From an uncultured Collinsella sp. (GTDB lineage: Bacteria > Actinomycetota > Coriobacteriia > Coriobacteriales > Coriobacteriaceae): a DNA stretch of 27,312 bases. Below, in pieces: positions 23,954 through 27,312 of this stretch. Position 1 is the first letter of the stretch, and every line of letters begins with the position of its first letter. The stretch spans positions 1 to 27,312 of the forward strand of contig URAQ01000001.1 of assembly GCA_900545875.1 (NCBI GenBank), written 5' to 3'. Both the position numbers and the translations under genes were made by a program. Below the pieces are notes generated by a model that saw only the letters and a list, made by a program, of their open reading frames with translations, was not told the DNA's origin and searched no databases.

Positions 23954-24607
23954 GTGAGAACAAAGGCTATTATCGTTGCGTTTCTGGTGTGCCTCATGGC
24001 ACCTCAACTTGGATGCTCCAGCGTTGCAAAGCAAGAAAGCGGCTCTGCGGAAAGGACCACCACAGCGGTAAAGAATAAAGACAAAAAGAAGCCAAGCGAA
24101 GAAAAGGCGGCGCAAGCCTCTGGAGCCAAGACCGAGGAGAAGAAAGAATCCGACGGCAAGGATCAGAAGTCCGATGACTCCAAGAAAGAGGATAACAAGT
24201 CTTCCGACTCGTCGAAGTCTGACAGCAAGGGAAACTCCTCCGACTCCAAGCAGAATTCCAGCAATTCGCAGAGTTCCGGCAGCAACAATTCCTCTTCCAA
24301 CGGCGGTAGCCAGAAGAAGTGGGTTGCCGAGCAGGGACACTGGGAGACAGATTACAGCCAGGTCTGGGTGCCGAATGTAGTGTATACGCGCCATCCTCGT
24401 TTCTGGGTCAACCATGGTGGTACTATGGTAGGCCCCTTCGATTCCGAAGATGCCGCCTATTCGTGGGTTCATAATGATATGGACAACGGCGGCATCGGAG
24501 GATCTGTCGTAAACGATTCGTATACCACATCTGAGGACCAGGGACATTATGAACAGCAGGCTACGGGACAGCATTGGGTTGTCGACGTCGCCGGGCACTG
24601 GGAGTAA
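23954..24607 (+). CDS. Lipoprotein with Ser/Lys-rich linker and Trp/His-rich C-terminal domain
   Basis: The product has 217 aa. GTG 23954 is preferred because AGGGAG is 6 bases upstream; the ATG at 23936 would lengthen the signal peptide with acidic residues. The signal ends APQLGC with Cys21 as the lipid-anchored residue (Gln at -3 is atypical). Residues about 22-120 are a low-complexity K/E/D/S/N linker. The C-terminal 95 residues are compact and aromatic: KKWVAEQGHWETDYSQVWV, HPRFWVNHGG, AYSWVHNDMDNGG, then GHYEQQ and a final AGHWE. The GHW/GHY ends bracket the domain like an internal repeat, with His residues that could bind metal. It lies 65 bases after the surface protein on the same strand, so it may work with it at the cell surface. 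Function unknown. Confidence 0.82.
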   Translation: MRTKAIIVAFLVCLMAPQLGCSSVAKQESGSAERTTTAVKNKDKKKPSEEKAAQASGAKTEEKKESDGKDQKSDDSKKEDNKSSDSSKSDSKGNSSDSKQNSSNSQSSGSNNSSSNGGSQKKWVAEQGHWETDYSQVWVPNVVYTRHPRFWVNHGGTMVGPFDSEDAAYSWVHNDMDNGGIGGSVVNDSYTTSEDQGHYEQQATGQHWVVDVAGHWE

Positions 24608-24658
24608 TGGACATTTGTTCCCCTTCTCTTACGTTCGGTGAATACATATTTGTTCGCG

Positions 24659-24683
24659 GGCGGTCGGTTTCGGCCGCCTTTTT
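24659..24683 (+). terminator. Intrinsic terminator of the surface protein-lipoprotein unit
   Basis: GGCGGTCG pairs with CGGCCGCC (8 positions, one G-T) around GTTT and is followed by TTTTT, 51 bases after the lipoprotein stop. Confidence 0.8.
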
Positions 24684-24736
24684 ATGTGCTCAGTTTGGGA
24701 ATAAACGATAGGAGAATAATCAATCAGGAGGCCGCT

Positions 24737-24877
24737 GTGGAAAACAAGAATGCCAGTAAAAAGAAAACCGAAGAGCCGATGAGCCTCAAGGATAAAAAGG
24801 GACAGGCCATTGCCGGATCAAAAAGAATTGCTGAGGAGCGCGCTGAACGTAGAAGACTAATGGGCCTTGACGTCTAG
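24737..24877 (+). CDS. 46-aa charged protein of unknown function
   Basis: GTG 24737 is preceded by AGGAGG with 5-base spacing, a near-ideal site, which is the main reason to call this short gene. The frame extends upstream to an ATG at 24638 but that would cross the terminator. The peptide (MENKNASKKKTEEPMSLKDK then a KRIAEERAERRRLMGLDV tail) is strongly basic and helical, with no membrane segment. It precedes the candidate oriT and mob genes, so it may be an accessory mobilization or regulatory peptide; that is only from context. Confidence 0.6.
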   Translation: MENKNASKKKTEEPMSLKDKKGQAIAGSKRIAEERAERRRLMGLDV

Positions 24878-24923
24878 CTGATAGCCCATCGATGTCTTAA
24901 TTGTTCCCGAAGCCTTTCGAGAA

Positions 24924-25208
24924 AGAAGATGAGGCCTCTCATCTTCTGCCTACGCTTCGCTGCGTCTATGCCCCCTTCTGGGGCATGCAAGATGACTGTG
25001 GGTGGCATTTTTGTGGGCCCATTCGGACCCCAAAAACACCACGCCACAGACCTTGCTTATCGCCTGCTACGGCGATAAGGTTGTTGTGAAGTTGAAACTC
25101 CGCGATGAAGAATCGCGGAGACGATTCTTCGTTTTTGGAACGACGCTAGCCGTTCCTCAAAAGGAAAGCGAATCGCATAGCAGGTTTTGATCGGAGGCCT
25201 CTCCGATC
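24924..25208. other. Hairpin-dense region upstream of mobC, candidate origin of transfer
   Basis: The 355-base gap before mobC has no convincing gene but holds at least seven stems. AGAAGATGAG (24924-24933)/CTCATCTTCT (24938-24947); ATGCCCC/GGGGCAT (24968-24986); a large imperfect pair, 24996-25018 with 25027-25049; CTTATCGCC (25056-25064)/GGCGATAAG (25071-25079); the two overlapping stems at 25098-25130; GGAACG/CGTTCC (25137-25156); and GATCGGAG (25189-25196)/CTCCGATC (25201-25208). The first and last share the loop context GAGGCCTCTC or GAGGCCTCTCC. Inverted repeats just upstream of mobC-relaxase genes are where oriT usually lies; the nic site is not identified, though CTTATCGCCTGC loosely recalls IncP-type nic regions. 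Confidence 0.5.
25098..25135 (+). promoter_or_regulatory. Mutually exclusive stems, possible attenuator of the mob operon
   Basis: CTCCGCGAT (25098-25106) pairs with ATCGCGGAG (25112-25120). The overlapping GAAGAATCG (25107-25115) pairs with CGATTCTTC (25122-25130) and is followed by GTTTTT (25131-25136). Both stems are 9 bp and share bases 25112-25115, so only one can form at a time: an antiterminator/terminator geometry 100 bases before mobC. No sensor domain or leader peptide is recognised. Confidence 0.55.
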
Positions 25209-25232
25209 GCTGATTCGTTTTCCGGAGGAATC

Positions 25233-25769
25233 ATGAGCAGGCTCCGCCCACACACCGTCAAGGCGTCTCTTTCCGATGAAGAGAAGAAAGCCATCATCGC
25301 AATCGCAAAGCGACATGAGATGAGTGAGGCGGAACTCATACGTTTCGTCTTATGCAATGCCGACGATCTCGATATCGATTTTGGTCTTGCGGAAATTGCT
25401 GATCAAAAATCTCGAACTGAAGAATTGCACATCAGGGTCTCACCGGAAGAAAAAAGGATAATCGAAAGCAATGCTGATTTCCTTGGCGTGACCGTGAGCT
25501 CGTATGCACGGCGCGTACTAATTAACGGGAAGATCGAGAAAATCGATTTCGACCATGGCGGCGTGGAGAAGATCTATCATGAGCTTTTGAAGCAGGGTAC
25601 GAACCTTAACCAGTTGGCGCACTTCATAAACGCGCAAGGACTTTCGGCTTACGACGAAACTGCCGTTCTTATGGCCATCGGGTGCGTTGCTAAAAGTTCT
25701 GATTACGCTTTTCAATTCTTGAGAACGCTCGAGCGTCGCTATTTCACCGATGGCGGCGATGCAAAGTGA
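25233..25769 (+). CDS. mobC: MobC-family mobilization accessory protein
   Basis: The product has 178 aa. ATG 25233 follows GGAGG. The N-terminal region (VKASLSDEEKKAIIAIAKRHEMSEAELIRFVL) and a second similar stretch (EELHIRVSPEEKRIIESNADFLGVTVSSYARRVL, 25418-25519) look like two ribbon-helix-helix DNA-binding units. The C-terminal LLKQGTNLNQLAHFINAQGL is the diagnostic MobC motif. MobC proteins bind oriT and help the relaxase melt and nick it. The stop overlaps the relaxase start as GTGA (25766-25769), so the two proteins are translationally coupled, consistent with joint relaxosome assembly. Confidence 0.9.
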   Translation: MSRLRPHTVKASLSDEEKKAIIAIAKRHEMSEAELIRFVLCNADDLDIDFGLAEIADQKSRTEELHIRVSPEEKRIIESNADFLGVTVSSYARRVLINGKIEKIDFDHGGVEKIYHELLKQGTNLNQLAHFINAQGLSAYDETAVLMAIGCVAKSSDYAFQFLRTLERRYFTDGGDAK

Positions 25770-26965
25770 CTGTTATCAAGCAGAAGAGCGTATCGAGCGA
25801 GCGCTACGCAAAGAACGTTCGGCGGTACATCAACGGGAAACATGCCCTTGCCCGTGATGGCTGGAACATCAAATGCGATAAGTACTGGTTTTCGAAAATG
25901 GCAATGACGCGGAAGGTTTTCCATCACGACACGCCTTCGCGAGCCGGCGCGAAGAACGTGACTATCCTCCACCAGATTCTCGCGTTTCTCCCCGAAGAAT
26001 GTTCGTGCAACGGCGGTAAAATGACGCCGGATGCATGTATGGCCTACGCAAGGCAATGGGTCGCGAAGCATTACCCGAATCAGCAAGTTATCTTCGCGCT
26101 ACACGAGGAAAGCGACAAGGCGGGAAAACGCTACGCAGTGCACATGGCAATCAACCGCACGGATCTCCTGACAGGAAAACGTTGTGAGACGGGCGGGCGT
26201 CACGGGAAGTTCGAACGCGCCTCGTGGGTCCGCGAACTCGATAAGGACTGGAATCTCGCCCAACTTGAAAAGGGTAAGAAAAATTCGAAGATTCGTGATC
26301 GTCAACCGCGCGACACGGAAAAGGAGATTATTGGTCGCGGCGAGTACAGTTATAAAAACAATCTGCGTGAGCTGATCCATATTGCGATTGACGAAGGTCG
26401 CGTAAAGAATATGGAGCAGTTCAAAAAACTACTTGCATCATGGGGCGTAGACATTTTCATCAAGAACAATCGAGTCTATGCGACAGATCTCGATATCAAA
26501 GAAGCCGGCAATCCGAAGTGCACCTTCAACCTGACTCGTCTTGACGGACGCTTCGCGTTGAAGTCATTGCAGACGGCTTTCGAAAATAACGTGTTGGAGG
26601 CCGAGCGTGCGCTTCCATACGAGAAGCGCTGTGAGATTTATATCCGACGACTCAAGAAAGCATACTCGGCGTGGGTCGAGCAGGCTAAAGCAAGCAAAGG
26701 CGTCGCCTACAATTCGTTTCCTAAATTCATTACACCGAAGTGTGACGAAGACCTGCTCGAAGATCCGGCGGTTCGCGATGAACTTCTTGCGCGTCGCGGT
26801 TATGCGAGGGAGATTCGCAACCGTTACGCCGGCGCCGTTCCCAATGCCGGCGATGACCGCGTTCGCACCGCCGGCCAGGCGCACGGCGGTAGCACTGTGT
26901 CGCGACAGATGGGCGATCGCGTTATCGACCGTGGCGATTTCTCACGTGGTGGCACGCCTCGCTAG
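25766..26965 (+). CDS. Relaxase, MobA/VirD2-type mobilization nuclease
   Basis: The product has 399 aa from GTG 25766, within the mobC stop. The relaxase nicks oriT and stays linked to the 5' end through a tyrosine, leading the strand into the recipient. The N-terminus has RYAKNVRRYINGKHALARDGWNI with candidate Tyr residues, then a central helix set, then the metal-binding motif ALHEESDKAGKRYAVHMAIN with H113 and H126; the third His usual in HxH is Ala128, a possible active-site variation. The C-terminal half (about 190-399) has basic helices (KKLLASWGVDIFIKNNRVYATD) and a Gly/Arg-rich tail. No type IV coupling protein or secretion genes are visible, so the element is probably mobilized by a helper system, or they lie outside the window. 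Confidence 0.88.
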   Translation: MTVIKQKSVSSERYAKNVRRYINGKHALARDGWNIKCDKYWFSKMAMTRKVFHHDTPSRAGAKNVTILHQILAFLPEECSCNGGKMTPDACMAYARQWVAKHYPNQQVIFALHEESDKAGKRYAVHMAINRTDLLTGKRCETGGRHGKFERASWVRELDKDWNLAQLEKGKKNSKIRDRQPRDTEKEIIGRGEYSYKNNLRELIHIAIDEGRVKNMEQFKKLLASWGVDIFIKNNRVYATDLDIKEAGNPKCTFNLTRLDGRFALKSLQTAFENNVLEAERALPYEKRCEIYIRRLKKAYSAWVEQAKASKGVAYNSFPKFITPKCDEDLLEDPAVRDELLARRGYAREIRNRYAGAVPNAGDDRVRTAGQAHGGSTVSRQMGDRVIDRGDFSRGGTPR

Positions 26966-27153
26966 TTTTGGATAGTTCATCGTCAGTGCCCTGGCGCGCT
27001 ACCGTTCGGTGCCGATTCTGCCACGCTTGCAGTCTCGGCGAGGGTGGGGAGCATGAATTGAATGAAGAGGGCCAGCCACTCTGATAGAATCGTCCTCGCT
27101 GTCGGCAGTCCTCGTGCCGGGCAGAGCCCTCCATTCGATGGGAGGTGATGCCC

Positions 27154-27312
27154 ATGACCGATTTCACTGAGTTCGTGAAGCTCCTGACCGCTATGGTCTC
27201 GCTCCTCACGGCCCTTGTCGGCCTTTCCAAGGCACTTAAGCAGGGCTCGAAGCCCAAAAGACGATATGAGAAAGCCATTGGGGTCGCCTCCCCCGCGGCG
27301 CAGCTTCTTTCC
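27154..27312 (+). CDS. Small hydrophobic protein, 3' end outside window
   Basis: ATG 27154 follows GGGAGGTG with 6-7 base spacing. The 53 visible codons encode MTDFTEFVKLLTAMVSLLTA followed by LVGLSKALKQGSKPKRRYEKA and on, still open at the window end. One amphipathic-to-hydrophobic helix then a basic stretch suggests a membrane peptide; holin-like and type I toxin peptides look like this, but so do other small proteins. It lies 188 bases after the relaxase. The gap before it contains no gene; TAGAAT at 27085 is a possible -10 without a good -35. Confidence 0.55.
   Translation, partial: MTDFTEFVKLLTAMVSLLTALVGLSKALKQGSKPKRRYEKAIGVASPAAQLLS

Larger units (their letters stand above)
19717..27312. 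mobile_element. Putative integrated mobilizable element at tRNA-Arg, right end outside window
   Basis: From the tRNA-Arg CCA end to the window end the content is typical of accessory DNA: phased repeats, XRE regulator, sorted surface protein, lipoprotein, hairpin-rich candidate oriT, MobC and relaxase. Housekeeping-type genes stop at the tRNA. Base composition changes along it (AT-rich at 19760-20040, moderate GC in the mob genes, GC-rich surface protein). No integrase and no second copy of the tRNA 3' end occur in the window, so the boundary is inferred. Confidence 0.55.

Noticed and set aside
26922..27278. 118-codon minus-strand frame at the right end
   Set aside because: Overlaps the relaxase end and the well-supported small ORF at 27154; no recognisable domain.
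19717..27312. Duplicated tRNA-Arg 3' end marking the right att site
   Set aside because: I found no second copy of the tRNA tail in the window; the right boundary must be outside or the integration model is wrong.
1..27312. Insertion sequence or transposase
   Set aside because: No transposase-like protein or IS-type terminal repeats with a gene were seen; repeats present are short hairpins.

Overview
The window looks like a chromosomal segment of a high-GC gut Coriobacteriia actinobacterium, most likely Collinsella. This is inferred from the GC-rich reading frames, strong AGGAGG-type ribosome binding sites, the mixture of families (anaerobic Fe-S flavoprotein, HypA, mannose-type PTS, DUF5692-like membrane protein, LAXTG-type surface protein) and many hairpin-forming dispersed repeats. 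No rRNA or marker gene in the window fixes the genus.

Left part (1-8.8 kb). The window opens in the 3' end of an aconitase-family hydratase. Next come two paralogous small membrane-anchored proteins of unknown function (1059-1748 and 3016-3702), separated by an inverted third one. The two paralogs differ over most of their length but end in a perfect 384-bp direct repeat that covers their last 39 codons and a strikingly regular downstream array of three 55-nt hairpins. The chaperone-disaggregase gene clpB follows, with a possible operator and its own terminator, then a small Pro-rich acidic protein, a 65-nt palindrome, and a DUF4143-type ATPase whose promoter sits inside a 20-bp inverted repeat.

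Middle (8.8-19.6 kb). On the minus strand lie a membrane-anchored acidic protein, and a TetR regulator that probably forms an operon with a DUF5692-like membrane protein. Palindromic TTGAC/GTCAA sites separate this pair from a divergent 925-aa Fe-S/FAD oxidoreductase, which is followed by hypA with a TTG start. A complete mannose-family PTS operon (IIAB, IIC, IID) plus a DUF956 gene follows, with terminators after IID and after DUF956.

Right part (19.6-27.3 kb). A complete tRNA-Arg(CCT) marks the probable left boundary of an integrated mobilizable element that runs off the window. Next to the tRNA are five helically phased CCATTTTGG motifs, which could be arm-type recombinase or regulator sites. 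An XRE regulator is divergent from a 1120-aa surface protein in which one CAP domain lies between two long Ala-rich coiled coils, with a LAQTG sorting signal at the C-terminus. A lipoprotein, a tiny charged protein, a hairpin-dense candidate oriT, and translationally coupled mobC-relaxase genes follow. The window ends inside a small hydrophobic ORF. No integrase is visible, so integration is inferred from position and gene content.
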